In this document: piece by piece, positions 22,161-34,358 of the stretch | Position numbering within the stretch: position 1 is the first letter of the stretch | How the letters are laid out: each line of letters opens with the position of its first letter | Origin: Thereva unica | Taxonomy: Eukaryota; Arthropoda; Insecta; Diptera; Therevidae | NCBI GenBank assembly: GCA_949987705.1 | Contig: CATLJY010000258.1 | Coordinates: 62,001 to 126,000, forward strand | Length of the DNA stretch: 64,000 bases | Direction of reading: 5' to 3' | The notes under the pieces: generated by a model | What the model was told of the DNA's origin: nothing | Seen by the model: only the letters and a program-made list of their open reading frames with translations | The model's database searches: none | Translations under genes and position numbers: made by a program

Positions 22161-22960
22161 TAAGTCTAAGCTCAGGTGTCACCCTTTGTACTACCAGTCC
22201 GTCATGTCGTACACGTCAAGGTTAGAAGGATAGAGAAAGGATAAGATAGATTAAAGGGATTCTGGGGGGATGCATAAGGAGATGGAGATGAACCTTGCGT
22301 TTGAACTCTGGGATGTTGTATGAGTTCGGGAATACTGACTGTGGGAGGTTGTTCCACAGTCAAGTTCTTCTCGAAAAGAACGAATTTCTAAACTGATATG
22401 TGCGTGAAAATAAGGGCTGTAGATAATGAGGATGAGCCGAAAGGGCTAGACTTATGTTGGGAGAAAAACATTGCCATGAAGGCAGGAGGTTATATCTTTC
22501 GGTGGAACAGTCGTTATGGTAGATGCGGTAGAATTTCACCAGAGCCTAATGAATCAATTGTGGAGCAAATGGCGCCGTCGCCAATCAGTTGGAGGGTGCG
22601 GTTTTTCACCTTGTCCAGCCACGCTAAGGTGGTACTCGGTGCCCCTGCCCAGAGATATGACTTGAATTCGAGGCGGGGCCGAATGTAGGATTTGTAGATT
22701 ATAGTCTTGACCGACGGCGGATGGAGGAAATTGCATCTTTTAAGGAATCCCAAGCATTGTGATGCTTGTTTAGAAATTTGTGAAATATGTGATTACTCCA
22801 ACGCAGATCTTCAGTTAATTGAGAGATGGTTCAGTCATCAGTTCTAGACTGTCCACTTTAATGGGAGGAATTGAGGAGCGCGTTTTCATTATAAAAACTA
22901 GAAAAAGAGCTGGTGATAGAATGAGCCGTGGGGAACTCCTGCAGAGTTGATGGGACCAGA
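22160..22960 (-). pseudogene. CR1/jockey-superfamily LINE fragment
   Basis: Minus-strand coding for the RT C-terminal region: IIYKSYIRPRLEFKSYLW, then GAPSTTLAWLDKVKNRTLQL and IGDGAICS (22753-22514). An upstream scrap with SAGVPHGSFYH near 22940 resembles the GVPQGS box. The 3' part is shared with 9290-9620. Confidence 0.7.
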
Positions 22961-23129
22961 CAACGGCGAAGTTGCTAGACCGCCTTAAGGATTTCTACTA
23001 CGTGTTTGCTGGCCCACAGACATCAGGACCTAAAAAACGTTGAACAATTTGACAACAGAAGGTAGTCCCGCAGACTTAAGGCTAAATCCGATTAAAACTA
23101 AAGAAATGCGGATAAATGAAAACACCATT

Positions 23130-23345
23130 GAACGCGACGCGAAAACGAAAATCTAGCCAAGCAGGCCCTTCACTGGAATCCGCAATGATCCGGTCGAGTT
23201 GGAAGACCTAGAGCCTAGAACAACGTGGAGGAACCCCTTTTAGCAGAGGCTGCAACAACTTGAAGATCCTGGTCGGAACTGGGAGCTGTCGTGCAAAATA
23301 GAGTCCGCTGAAGGGCAACTGTTTCCGCCCTATGTCCAATGAGGG
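23130..23345 (+). pseudogene. RTE-like LINE 3'-end fragment
   Basis: Nearly the same sequence as 10375-10580 (GCGAAAACGAAAATCTAGCC, GTCGAGTTGGAAGACC, CCGCCCTATGTCCMATGAG) with small deletions and an 11-bp duplication. It is the extreme 3' coding end of the same family. Confidence 0.75.
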
Positions 23346-24889
23346 ACTATACATATACGAGCTAACCTTCCAGCTCAGAAGGTGCACTTCTCAGCAGGGC
23401 TGAGAAACATTTACCACTGCCGTCGTGGCTCAGCTGAGACATGCAAACATAAAATATTAAAAAAACATATAAGATCAAAAACATCAAACAGAGAAGCGTA
23501 CAAAACTAAAAAGGGAGTGGGGCACGCAGAGAGTCACGCCACATTGAGAAGAGTCCTTTTAAGGACAACTTCACTAGTTAGCAAGCTAAAAACACTCCTA
23601 TTGTTGTTAGTATTTATAAGCATGCGATTAACGGGTTCGAACATGCCATAATTGGTGTTAGAGGAATTAATGTGCAAGAGAGGTTCACCTCTCAGGTAGT
23701 AGTTATTCACTCTAAATGACGCGCGGCTTCTTAAGAAACCAGAGTCCACCTTGTCATTCATCAGTCGATGAACGAATATAACGTCAGCGAACTCACGGCG
23801 CTTATGGAGAGAGCTTAAGTTGAGCAACTTAAGTCTGTTCTCATAAGGCGGAAGAGCAAGTGGGTCATCCCACGGGAGGTGGCTGAGTGCAAACCGGACG
23901 AACTTCCTTTGAACCGATTCGATTCTACTAACATGGGAGGAGTAGTAAGGAGACCATACCTGGGAAGCGTACTCAAGCAAAGGCCTAACCGAAGATACGT
24001 ACAGGTGTTTAGTGATGAGGGGGTTGTTGAACTCTTTGGACCATTTTTTATAAATCCCAGGACTGAATTACCCTTGGAGGAGATATAATTGATGTGGGTG
24101 GAGAAATCCAACTTACTTTCTAACCTAACCCCAAGATCGATTACAGATTCAGTACGCGAGACCTTGTTGTCAAGGAAAGTATAGTCATAAGTTATAACAC
24201 CACCTTTCCTACAAAAAGTCATGATCTCGCATTTACTAATATTAAGCACAAGGTTGTTGTTGGAACACCAAGAATAGAAGGTGTTTAGATCTGCTTGCAG
24301 AAGTTTGCAATCCTCTATACTCCATATGTGGTGATACAGTTTGATGTCATCAGCGTAAATAAGGATTTTACAGTGCCTTAGCTGGGTAACAATATCGTCA
24401 ATTGATAAAATAAAAAGGAGAGGGCCAAGATGACTTCCTTGCGGGACTCCAGAGGACGCTTCGATGTTCTTAGATTTGACTCCGCGGAATAGAACCTGGT
24501 AGTTTCTATCGGCTAAGTACGACTGGAACCATACCACAAGGGTATGCGGAAAGCCTAATTTCTTTAGTTTAAGAACTATAATAGAGTGGGAGAGCTTGTC
24601 GAAAGCCTTACTAAAGTCTGTGTAGACACAGTCAGTTTGGCAGCCAGTAACAAAGGCTCTAACTGTGTGTGAAGAGAACTCCAGTAAATTAGTAGTAGTG
24701 GAACGGGCTGCAAGAAAACCATGTTGGTTTGTTGAGATAAGCCTCTTGCAGATAGGGGCGATAGCAGAATAAATAAAAGATTCGAAGAGTTTTGGTATAG
24801 ACGATAACTTCGCAATTGGCCTATAATTAGATAGTTTCGTTTTTACAGCCTTTTTTATGGACAGGTATTATAAAAGAGTTCTTCCATAA

Positions 24890-25592
24890 AGCCGGTAATA
24901 CACATGCCCGTAGCTTGCACAATGGCATGCAAGGAGCTTGCACATAAGACATACTAGCATGTGTGTTTAGGAAAAAGCATGCTTTTAGAAGGCATGCAAG
25001 TAAATTGCACAGCATTTGATTTTTTGGCATGCAATGTGTTGTGGAGCTGACTTAGAAGTTTAAGTGGCACATCTAATAGCACGTATGAACCATCAGGTCA
25101 TCTGGAAATGCCGTGGCGATGGAATCGTGATTTATTAGTTTATACCGAGATTATGAATGTCTGTGGAATTCGAAGTGTCCTCCCTCAAAAAAAAAAAAAA
25201 TAAATAAAACTCGAAAAAACGCCTATCGTAAAATTATGGAAGATATGAGTGACTCCAATCTGACAATACAAAATATGAAAACTAAAATAAAAGATTTACG
25301 GACCACTTTCCACCAAATTTCGTTTCCTAAGATGTTTCGTAATACATAACGTTACAAGTAACAATATTTAGTTCACTTCCCGTTATTATCCCGTTCCATT
25401 ATTAATTTAAACTGGCTTAAACAACGGCACATGCATTGTCTTTCGGTAGTTACAGGCATGCCACCAAACAGAATTGGTGTAAGGCATGCCATGTCACTGG
25501 CAAATGTATCCTCGTTGCACCATCTACTGGCATATGCAATTTTCAAGCATGCAAGCTACTTATCTATTTTTAAGGCATGTGTATTCCCGGCT
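24890..25592. mobile_element. 703-bp PIF/Harbinger-like element with TAA duplication
   Basis: Ends AGCCGGTAATACACATGCC and, inverted, AGCCGGGAATACACATGCC. TAA lies on both sides (24887-24889, 25593-25595). Removing the element and one TAA puts RFPT and LWKNS of the host RT in frame, which confirms the exact boundaries. The ends are full of GGCATGC/TTGCATGC words. Inside, + strand 25200-25330 encodes KTRKNAYRKIMEDMSDSN and KTKIKDLRTTFHQ, the second half of a MADF domain. It therefore looks like a deletion derivative of a Harbinger element that kept part of its DNA-binding gene. Confidence 0.9.
25200..25330 (+). pseudogene. MADF-domain remnant inside the TAA element
   Basis: About 43 codons matching the MADF pattern (AYRKIMEDM...T...MKTKIKDLRTTF). 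The N-terminal half is broken by a poly-A stretch and stops upstream. MADF proteins accompany PIF/Harbinger transposases, consistent with the TAA duplication. Confidence 0.6.
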
Positions 25593-26112
25593 TAAGGTTG
25601 GGAAGCGCCCTTTATTTAGGGATTTTTGAAATAAACATAAAGAGGAGACAGGAATCCCTGCACAGGATTTTAGAACAGCAGGAGGAACTCCATCAGGGCC
25701 GGACGATAAATCCTGCGGAAGTTCATTTATATGTTTCGATATATCTTCCCTGATTATAGACAGGGATAAGTTTTGAGCCGTTTGAATTGCATTGTTGGAA
25801 GACGGGGGACGAGAAAGATTTAAGGAAGAATGATGCAAATTTGTCACAAATCTCGAATGAATTAGAGCTAAGAGAGTTCTCATATTGCATGGTGTACGGG
25901 TAGTTATCAACTTTTTTCTTAGTGTTGATAAATTGAAAGAATGCCCTAGGATCATCATACACTTTACTTTCCATGTTCCTGAGGTACTCTTTATAGAGGG
26001 CTTCGGAGAGGGCATGAAATTGGTCATAGCAATTGAGAAATGCATGGAAACTCACAGTGTCTTTCCTTTTTAGGTAGGTTTTCCAGAGTTTTGGTAATAG
26101 AGGGAAAGCGTC

Positions 26113-26640
26113 TTAAGTTTTTTGAGACCTGTAAAGCTGTACACGCGTGCGGGGAATAAAACACTTTGAAAAGGCACCAGGAGGCCAGAACGTCGAGTCT
26201 AAAAGCTTTTCAGAGGTATTGGGCGGTGCAGTCAGGACGAAAGACGCAACCGGTTTGGAAACATTACTGATCTTCCTGCAGGAAACTGTAGCAGGATTAA
26301 TGGCTTTAGCCCTAAGGTATTCTTTAATTGCCTCGCACGTGGTTTCAGGGGAGAAACGCGAAATGAAAATATTTCGCGGTCTGGGTACCGTTATCAAATT
26401 GGCGCAGGTTGCCGAAGACAGCATCCCCTGTGCCCGACGCGACGGTTCAATGACATAAACAGAAGAAGTTGTTGCCGTATCCGCTTCTGGGGTATAGTCT
26501 GAGCCCATTGCGAATGAGGAGGTGGGGACAGACGGACTAGTAGAGGGATTTGCAGGGGCAGCATCCGCAGCGTTGACTTTACGTCTACGTCTGCGTTTAC
26601 CATGCTTTACCATGGGTTGTTAGGAGCCAGACTGGAGGCA
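26113..26640 (-). CDS. ORF1 of the jockey/CR1-like LINE (166 aa)
   Basis: Starts MVKHGKRRRRRKVNAADAAP, a strongly basic N-terminus followed by a Ser/Thr/Pro linker. The conserved block is NLITVPRPRNIFISRFSPE, CEAIKEYLRAKAINPATVS and SNVSKPVASFVLTAPP. The same block occurs in the copy at 11160-11582. It probably binds element RNA. It ends at a stop just before the RT linker reading. Upstream GC-rich DNA to about 26960 is presumably 5' UTR or a frameshifted N-terminal part. Confidence 0.7.
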
Positions 26641-27324
26641 GCTTCCACCGAAGGGGCCTGCTCAAGTATTGTGGTCGGGTCGTTTAATGCTGTGAGGTTT
26701 AAAGTAGCTGCGTCATCCTCCGTTGGAGAAACAGCCGTGGAGCAGGGTGCAGAGAGAAGCTGCTCCCCTACCTGCAGGGCGCCAACAGATTAAAGGAGCG
26801 TTAAGAAGAAAGAACAAAGTTTAGCTTAGTTCTGGTTCATGTTGTTCACCTGGTAGTCTGGTACTGGCTGCTAAGCGGGATTACTTATTTTAGAAGGCAT
26901 AACCAAGCCCGCCACATCACCTTGCGTGGCCTGGGGCTAAAATATGTTAGGGATCCCCTTCAGTATATTGAAATTATAAAAATTCTTTAATCCAAAATAA
27001 AATTGTGCTAAGAATAAGTTAATTCAGAGCATTGATTTATAGATACTGAACGGTCGGTTCTTTACACGCGGAAGAACCTAAAGTTACTTAGTGCTAGCCT
27101 AGAATGAAACAGGTCTTATATAGACTGGATCTAGTGCTGAGCTCTGGAGCACTCAACTTAAAACTCGCGTCATGCACACTTTTGTTGCGCATCCTTTTCT
27201 GGCCACTTGTACCCATGTAGCTGGCTAGAGCATGGTAACTTTTGGTCGAGCTCCAGCAGCAGACAGCAGCGTAGTAGTATGTTATGCATTTTTTTATGCG
27301 CTCTTTTATGGGAAAAATTTGCTT

Positions 27325-27690
27325 TGGGAGTGTTATATTATAATAATATTATAATATATTAATTATCTTATATTATATATTACGTATTAAGTACTATGTA
27401 CAATGTATTATGCTCTATATACTATGTACTATACATTATGTACAATGCCCTATGTACTAGGTATTGATTACTATGTTATGTGCTACGTTATGTCCCATGT
27501 ACTATGTTTATTGTTCTAGTACTATATACTATGTGCTAAGTTCTATGTACTTTGTACTATGTACTATGAACTAGAACTATGTATTATGTACTACGTACTA
27601 TTTACTATGTATCTACTATAAATTACGTACTATACATTATGTAGTATGTATGTTGTATTATGAATTATGTATGCTGTGTATTATTATATT
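27325..27690. repeat. TACTATG-type low-complexity array
   Basis: Long run of degenerate TACTATG / TATGTAC units (for example ACTATGTACTATGTACTATG), grading on the left into TATTATAATA sequence. It is an old microsatellite with no coding role. Confidence 0.8.
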
Positions 27691-27699
27691 GATGTTTTT

Positions 27700-29950
27700 C
27701 TTATTTTTTGTAACAGAAAGTAACAATAAAATAAACTTAAATGGAATATTCATAAAAAAAATTTAAAACCCTTATTCTCCTCAATATTCAGATAGATTTG
27801 GAATTGTAGACTGGCCATAAAAGTTTTCACTTCAAACGTGTGGTCCTATGCACATTAATTTTTTAGCGCTTTGCAATTAATAGTTTTTTTTTTTTTTTTG
27901 GGAGTTATTTTATTCTTAGGGAACCAAGTTCAACGAACGGCATACTATAACAATCTCCAAATTTTGATTAAAATTTGATTGTAGTTATTTTTAATCGGGT
28001 TTCCACCGCAATTCTTAATATTTTCTCTAAAACTCGTTTTACATTGCCATTTGCTTTCTCTCAAGCCCATTTCAACAAACACCGTAGGCTGAATGTGGGC
28101 AATTTTATATTTAACTGGCGTGATTATTTCCAGAACTTAATCAAAAAAGGCTACTACATCTCAAAAGCGGGCAATAGAAATTATCGTAAACATTTGCAAA
28201 AGGGTTGAAAATTACACATTTCAATCCCAAAAATGTTCTCCGAGAATGATACACTGAATCGAAAATATACAAATTTCTTGGATATCCTAATTAGACGAAA
28301 TTCCCATTCAAATAGAATGGGTCTCTTCTTTACTCCTACTGAAGTCATAACTGAACAAATCTTTTGAGAGATATCCTTTTTTTAAGAATGTTTATTGATA
28401 TCATATTCCACACAAATTTCTATCAATCAACAATACTTTTTTTCAGCTCGACAATCCTAGTAGATCAAAGTGTTCCAATAAAATGTAATAAATTCCTTTC
28501 TGCCATTGATAGTGTACTGTCATATAATGTATAAAAAGAGAATGGCTCACTTTGTTAAAAGTATCAATTTTCTAAAGATGAACACATTCAGTTAAATCAC
28601 AAGGGAGATAGAGAATGCCTCCCACATTACAGTGTCATGGTTTTAAGGAATCAAAAGCATTTCTGTTTTTTTAAAGTTTCATATCCATCCGCCATTCTTC
28701 TTTGAAACTCCCACGAAAAATACACCCCAACGTAACCTGCCTACACGTTCGAAGAAAATCATTTGAAATAACAATATCGGGAGTTTGTCTTTATAAGAAC
28801 TGAAATAAAAAAAAGGTTGCCAATCCCCGGACAAATATAATTCATAAAGTTTTGTGTCATAGAATGCCTGACTATACTACATCCAACAAGGGGATGCGGT
28901 ACATTGGCGGTAAATTTGTTGCCACAGGGAGCATATACATTGCTCAACAACTATACCAATGACAATATCACCGACAAAGTGACCACGAACTGCGTGAACA
29001 TATTTCATCTCTCCAGTAAAAAAAAAACAAACATTGTTTTCATGAGAACCGCGAATTGGCCGGAAAAAGACAAATTTATATAAAAAAAAAACTCGAAACT
29101 TTTCCCTGAAACTTTTGACACAGGCACAGAGCCGTTCATTTGCTTTAAAGGAAGAGAAAGCGAAGCGCCTGAGGCGGCTGTAGAAAGCAGCAGATAGGCG
29201 AGAAAAATAAAGCAATTTCTTTTTAATGTCAGAAGTAAAAAGCTTCTGGGAAAAAGCAATATGAAGGCAATCCATTAGGCATTGCGGGCCGTGTGTGGGG
29301 AGTACCCTCGTAATGCAGATGACAAGATATAATGGAATCATTAGGAACGTTGCAAGGATCAAAATATAAATAATAAGGATGTTGTTGAAACATTGTGTGT
29401 GTGGGTAGGCATCACCATGGCATTATCTTGGCCGGCTGCCCATTCAAATACACCTACCTTTCGTTTACAAGACTTACCACTTTTCCAACAGGTGCTTCCA
29501 CCCTCACAGAAAACTTTCCAAAACATTCTTTTTCAGTTGTTCTTCTATGGGGATGAGCAATATAAATTTACCTATTATGTGGGCTTCGACTCAGGACATG
29601 CAAATTTCTATCACGTAAGAAGCTTCGTAGTCCTATTGGCATTTGGATAATTTTGAAAATCGATTTTATTACTTTTAAGACAAAACAGTTTCCCTCTCGT
29701 TTGTCTACCCGCAGCAACGACAACAGATCTTATATGCGAGGTCAACATTGGCAGCGTTGTATTCTATGGGTCAAGGTTCCGTTATGATTGCCGTGATTCT
29801 GACAATATCTCGTCGGGGTCTGCTTAGGAGGCTCATTGTTTTTCTCTGCTGAAAGTGGTGCAATATCGCAGTAGTGCAGTCTCCAATGTTCTCCCCTTTT
29901 GGCTGTCTAGCAGCAGTTGATAGTCAAGAATTGCGCCTTTCACGGGGAGA
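27700..29950. other. No recognised feature
   Basis: AT-rich DNA. The largest reading here (29362-28877, minus, 161 codons) shows no domain, has poor codon character and lacks splice or promoter support. Confidence 0.45.
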
Positions 29951-29959
29951 GACTATCTG

Positions 29960-30438
29960 GAGCGCGTTCAAAAACCTTACTATGGTTAACCATGGTTAAC
30001 TATGGTAAACTTTTGTCGTTCAAAAACTCCGTGGTTAACTACAAAATAACCACGAGCTTAACTTTTTGGCGTTCAAAAACTCCCGTGGTAAACCATGGTG
30101 TAGTTAAATTTTAACCATGCTCGGGAGCATGGTTAGCGATAGTTAAGAAGAAGAAGAATAAAAACAATTTTTTGACATTTGTTTTAATGTTAATAATGAA
30201 CAAATCAAAGTGGGATTTGTGAGATTATTTTAAATAAATAATTATTGGAAATGATTAAGGCAAATAGCCGACACTATTTTATGGAAAAAAATTTTAAATT
30301 TTCTTTACCACGTAGTTAACCACGGTGCGTTCAAAAACCTCCATGGTTAAACATAAACTTTCGTGGTTAAGTGAAGTGATGTAGCGTAACCACAGCTTAC
30401 CTCGTGGTTTACTATAGTAAGGTTTTTTGAACGCGCTC
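29960..30438. mobile_element. 479-bp MITE with CTG duplication and iterated motif
   Basis: Ends GAGCGCGTTCAAAAACC and, inverted, GAGCGCGTTCAAAAAACC, continuing into TTACTAT(G/A)GT in both. CTG borders each end (29957-29959, 30439-30441). Internally GCGTTCAAAAACYYCCRTGG, then TTAAC, recurs at about 30017, 30070 and 30328, plus the inverted terminal copy. No ORF. The class is uncertain; a 3-bp duplication is seen. Confidence 0.8.
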
Positions 30439-30633
30439 CTGCTTAACTTGGTAGTCGGCTTCCTGGTTCCCATATAATGTTCCTACGGTCGGGAACCCAG
30501 ACAAGAATCACGTCGGACTTTATACCAAGCGCGCCTAGACCAGATACCCACAGCTCCACAAACTTTGGAACGCATTATTGCAGAATCCAGCGTTTTTATG
30601 GAGGATTGGCTATCTATGAAAATACCAATGCTG

Positions 30634-30674
<41 letters not shown>

Positions 30675-30786
30675 TTTGCCAAACAAGGCACTTAACAAAA
30701 ACAGTTACAGATAACATATTAACATTAATAAGGAACATTGCAGTATTTAATATTTAAATATTAAACTAAGATCTAGGTCTATAATG

Positions 30787-32298
30787 TTAGTTAGAAGAGG
30801 ACAATAGGGAAATTAGTTTTCTTTTATAGGAACTTTTGTTAATTGAGGGAGAGAAACAGGACGCGTAGGAATTGAAGGTAATGCAGCACCTGTTAACGGG
30901 CTCGTTTCTAGCATATTCAGTGCGATGCGGGTACTCTTTAAGCAGTTTGGAATGTCTTGTTTGTCGAGTCTCGTTAAATTTGATTGTGTCCGACAGGAAC
31001 TGCACCTTGAGGTTATTGTTCAGGACATCCAGGGTAAAACAAGATATAAGCAATTTCCGTCTAAGGGATAGAGGCAAGAGATCAAGGATTTTGAGCCTGT
31101 CCTTATAGTGAGGAAGTTTGTGAAAATCCGAAGGATTATAGAGGTTCCTAAGCGCGAAAAGAAGCAACTTCTTTTGGACAGATTCTATTCGATTAATACT
31201 AATTTGAAATATAGGATCTCAGATCTGGCACGCATACTCAAGAATAGGACGGACCAATGAGCAAAACAAGGCTTTAGTAACCCAAACATTGTCGAATTCT
31301 TTAGCTCTTCTCTTGATAAAGCCCAACAGCTTGTTGGATCTAGCAATAATATTATCATAGTGTAAGTTAAAGTTTAACTTGTCGAGGACAATGCCTAAAT
31401 CAACAATGTGATCGACACGATCCAAGACATTGTCATTGAGATAATAATTTTGCAGCTGTTTGTTTCTTTTCCTGGAGAAGGTGATTACGTGGCACTTACT
31501 GGTGTTAAGAAGAAGATTGTTAGTGGTGCACCAGTCTTGTAGTGCATTAAGTTTCGACTGTAAAAAGGATACATCAGTTTGAGACCTTATAGCACTATAA
31601 ATTTTTAAATCATCGGCGTAAAAGAGGTGCGGAATGCCATTTAATATTTCAGATAGATCGGAAATGAATATGTTAAATAGAAGTGGCCCTAGGTGGCTGC
31701 CTTGCGGTACACCTGAGGTTACATTGATTTCTTTTGAGAGGAAGCCCTGAAATCTTACCACCTGAGTTCTCCCGTTAAGATAGGATGTTATCCAATCCAG
31801 AAGGGGGCCGGATATCCCAAATCTTAATAATTTCATATATAGAATGTGGTGGTCTACTCGATCGAATGCCTTGCTGAAGTCAGTGTAGATAGCGTCAAAC
31901 TGGTGGCCTTGTTCCATACCGCACAGTAGTTCGGATATCATTATCATAAGATTGGATGTGGTGGAACGACCTTTTCTGAAACCATGTTGCTGATCGTTTA
32001 GGTTCGGAACAATTAGAGGGGCAATCTTGTCATAGATAAGTTTTTCAAATAGTTTAGGGATAACAGATAGGATAGCAATGCCCCTATAGTTGTCCACCGC
32101 ATGTTTATCACCTGACTTAAAGATTGGTGTGAGGAAGGATTTCCTCCATACCGAAGGAAACTTACCGGCAGAAAGGGACTTGTTAAAAATGAGGTGAAGA
32201 GGGAGTAGAATGAGTGGGGCGTGACTCTGCAAAAAACTTGCAGGTAGACAGTCCGGACCGTGACCTTTATTGACCTCCAGATCTATAAGACATGTCAT
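30787..32298 (-). CDS. LINE reverse transcriptase (359 aa plus C-terminal part)
   Basis: Nearly intact RT: GHGPDCLPASFLQSH, FPSVWRKSFLTPIFKSGD, YRGIAILSVIPKLFEKLIYD, QHGFRKGRSTTSNLM, YTDFSKAFDRVDHHIL, TSGVPQGSHLGPLLFNIFIS, catalytic LFYADDLKIYS near 31630, then LLNTSKCHVITFSRKR. The frame closes at 31219 (after ILEYACQI), and a second frame (31167-30787) carries the C-terminal region (NPSDFHKLPHYKDRLKILDL). One frameshift near 31210 separates them. The upstream 199-codon frame (32866-32267) is ORF1-like, with RSFKLALPSRYDWLFQNEAE. Confidence 0.9.
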
Positions 32299-32339
32299 TA
32301 TATCTTCGGGCGATAAAGATATATTGTCTATAAGGACCG

Positions 32340-32866
32340 CAGTTTCGGAATGCTCTCTTGGGACAGTGTGTGTTAGTGTATATTTTGTTAGGTTTTACTT
32401 TAGGGCTACTCTTAGATTTACTTAGACTATCTATCCATCGGTGTAAAATTAAGTTCTTCCATGTAAAGAACTCTGCCTCATTCTGGAACAACCAATCGTA
32501 TCTAGAGGGCAAGGCCAATTTGAAGCTCCTGGGTTTATTGGGCTTCTTATTTCGATGACTGACTTCTTCGCAGTTGGATATATCAATCGAGAAGTCAGTT
32601 TTAAACAGCGAAATTACCCAAGATGAGTTGAATCGCGGTTGTACGCCCTTGAGGAAATAATAGGACACGTTGTCGTTGGTGCTCGAGACATTTACTGTCC
32701 TGACGTTACTTATGCCGCTGCATATGGGGGCACGCTGTTTCTTTCTATTGTGGCGCCCGGAAGTTTTCGGTGTCTGTTGATTTTTTTTGTTGATCCTTTC
32801 CAGCCGGGCATCCCATTCTCCCTGAGACCAAGTCGTGCCGAACTTATTAATCGTGCGCTCCGGCAA
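32340..32866 (-). pseudogene. ORF1 remnant of the same LINE
   Basis: About 175 codons with basic Gln/Lys-rich start (MPERTINKFGTTWSQGEWDA), then RFNSSWVISLFKTDFSID and FFTWKNLILHRWIDS. The reading runs out of frame where the RT begins. It resembles gag-like ORF1 C-termini of related LINEs; the call is moderate. Confidence 0.5.
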
Positions 32867-33179
32867 ATGAAGCGGTGGTAGATTAGTCGGCGAATTTTCC
32901 GAAATTATTGTGCAAGTTCATTTTTTGGCAGGCCTTCAGAATCGTCAACACTTTCAATGGAGAATGCCGGACAGTAAACTATTAGTGACTCCTAGATAAA
33001 CCCCTGCTCTGACGCCCTCGGGCGTCGCCTCCAATTGAGTCTTAGATCTAGTATTAAACGCAGAAAATTCACTCTGGTGGATAAAGTCATTAGCTCAATT
33101 TTGCCCGAATTGACTGCAAAATCGCAGCCTGTTTTACCACTCTTTCGTTAGTCGTCCTTGCAAAATAATAATTTGGGAC

Positions 33180-34350
33180 GAATGCACCATGGCCTATAAA
33201 AAATCGCTCGAAGAAGTACTTGAAAGGAGTTTGCTTCAGCTGAATCAACCAACCGATGGGAGGTGCTCTGATTCTACTTGCAGGTGATTTTCCTCATACT
33301 TTGCCTGTTATACCACGATCAACGCCAGCACATGAGCTTAACACATAAGCATCACATCTATGGAGTAGCGTTGAAAACACAACGTTCAAAGCAAATATGC
33401 TTGTCCATTTGCTACAAAATGTCTCAGCTCAAACATTTTCAAAACAACTTTTGGCCATTTGAAATGCCGAAATTTCAATCGATAGCAGAAAGAAAGAGAC
33501 TTCGTTCTCGCAAAACTTTTATCAAATGTAGCCCAATATTCAAGCAGTTGTGGACAAGATATTCCCGAATTTAACAGCGACCCACAAAAATCAAGATTGG
33601 CTGTGCGAAAGTGAAATCTAAGCGCCCAAGTCAACAAACTTAATGAACAAATTCAAATGAAACTCCTGGGAAAACCTGTCAAATACAAATTGATTGACAC
33701 AGTAATGGACGAAGAACAAGTTGTCAATGATCCAATTGAATTTATTAATTCTTTGGAACCACCAGGCATGCCACCACACCTATTGACATTGAAAGTTGGA
33801 CCACCTGTGCTGTTAATTAGAAATTTGAATGCACCAAGGCTGTGCAACGAAACAAGACTAATCAAAAAATTAACACCGATTAAATTAACAAGAACCATAA
33901 AATTTATTCTGCGTAAATTGCCACCTTATTCACGAAAATATTTCACAGGGTTACAAAAATACAGGGTGATATAAAAACATCTATCAAAAAATTTCAAAAC
34001 GCCCTAGCGGCTAACCGTTACGATTTACCCCCCCCCCCCTCCCCCTTACAATTTTTTGTTCGTCTATCCCCACTGACTAACATACTTCAATTTCAGCCAA
34101 ATCCGCCGGGACCCTTTTCTCATATAATTTGTGCGGTGTCCTTTGATCGAAGCAAGAATAATAATCGGTAAATTCAAATGGGAAGACGTCCTAATTCCAC
34201 GTATACCAATGATTTCCAACGATTTACCTTTCGACTTTAAACGGCTTCAGTTCACTTTGCGCCTTGACTTCGCGATCACCATCAACAAACCACAAGGTCA
34301 ATCGTTGAATATTGCTGGATTGAATTTAGAAAATTCCTGTTTTTAACACG
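33180..34350 (+). pseudogene. Helitron Pif1-like helicase, C-terminal half, disrupted
   Basis: DNA helicase domain of a Rep/Hel protein. In order: DECTMAYKKSLEEVLERSL (Walker B), GGALILLAGDFPHTLPVIPR (motif III), HLLQNVSAQTFSKQLLAI, KLIDTVMDEEQVVNDPIEF, PPGMPPHLLTLKVGPPVLLI, RNLNAPRLCNETRL, then after a break LIEARIIIGKFKWEDVLIPR and FAITINKPQGQSLNIAGLNL (motifs V/VI). The family's FSHGQLYVACSR continuation is split by the hAT-like insertion: HGQL before it and YVGTQK after it. Stops and shifts near 33350, 33600 and 34120 mean it is dead. Confidence 0.85.
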
Positions 34351-34358
34351 GCCAATTG

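Larger units (their letters stand above)
23534..26090 (-). pseudogene. Jockey/CR1-superfamily LINE reverse transcriptase, interrupted
   Basis: Minus-strand RT with most motifs: SSGPDGVPPAVLKSC, then (across a 703-bp insertion) WKNSFIIPVHKKG, RPIAKLSSIPKLFE, QHGFLAARSTTTNLLEF, YTDFSKAFDKLSHS, SGVPQGSHLGPLLF, IYADDIKLYHH, and the C-terminal LLEYASQVWSPYYSSHVSR. One frameshift near 23950 and others near 24540 and 24830 split the ORF. The endonuclease that should precede the RT is absent; ORF1 joins nearly directly to the RT linker (KVYDDPRAFFQFINTKK). Apart from the insertion it is a rather well-preserved copy. Confidence 0.88.
30637..32870 (-). mobile_element. Jockey/CR1-superfamily LINE with (TAAA)n tail
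   Basis: Minus-strand element: ORF1-like part (32866-32340), RT (32298-30787), then a 3' tail of about eleven AAAT units (30637-30680 on the + strand). RT and ORF1 abut with no endonuclease between, so it is an internally deleted copy. The sequence is otherwise well kept. Confidence 0.85.

Noticed and set aside
27325..27690. Possible CRISPR-like or satellite array
   Set aside because: Degenerate 7-bp TACTATG units with no spacers; ordinary microsatellite decay. No CRISPR is expected in an insect genome.
28877..29362. 161-codon minus-strand ORF
   Set aside because: AT-rich chance frame with poly-T tracts, no domain, overlapped by other equally poor frames.
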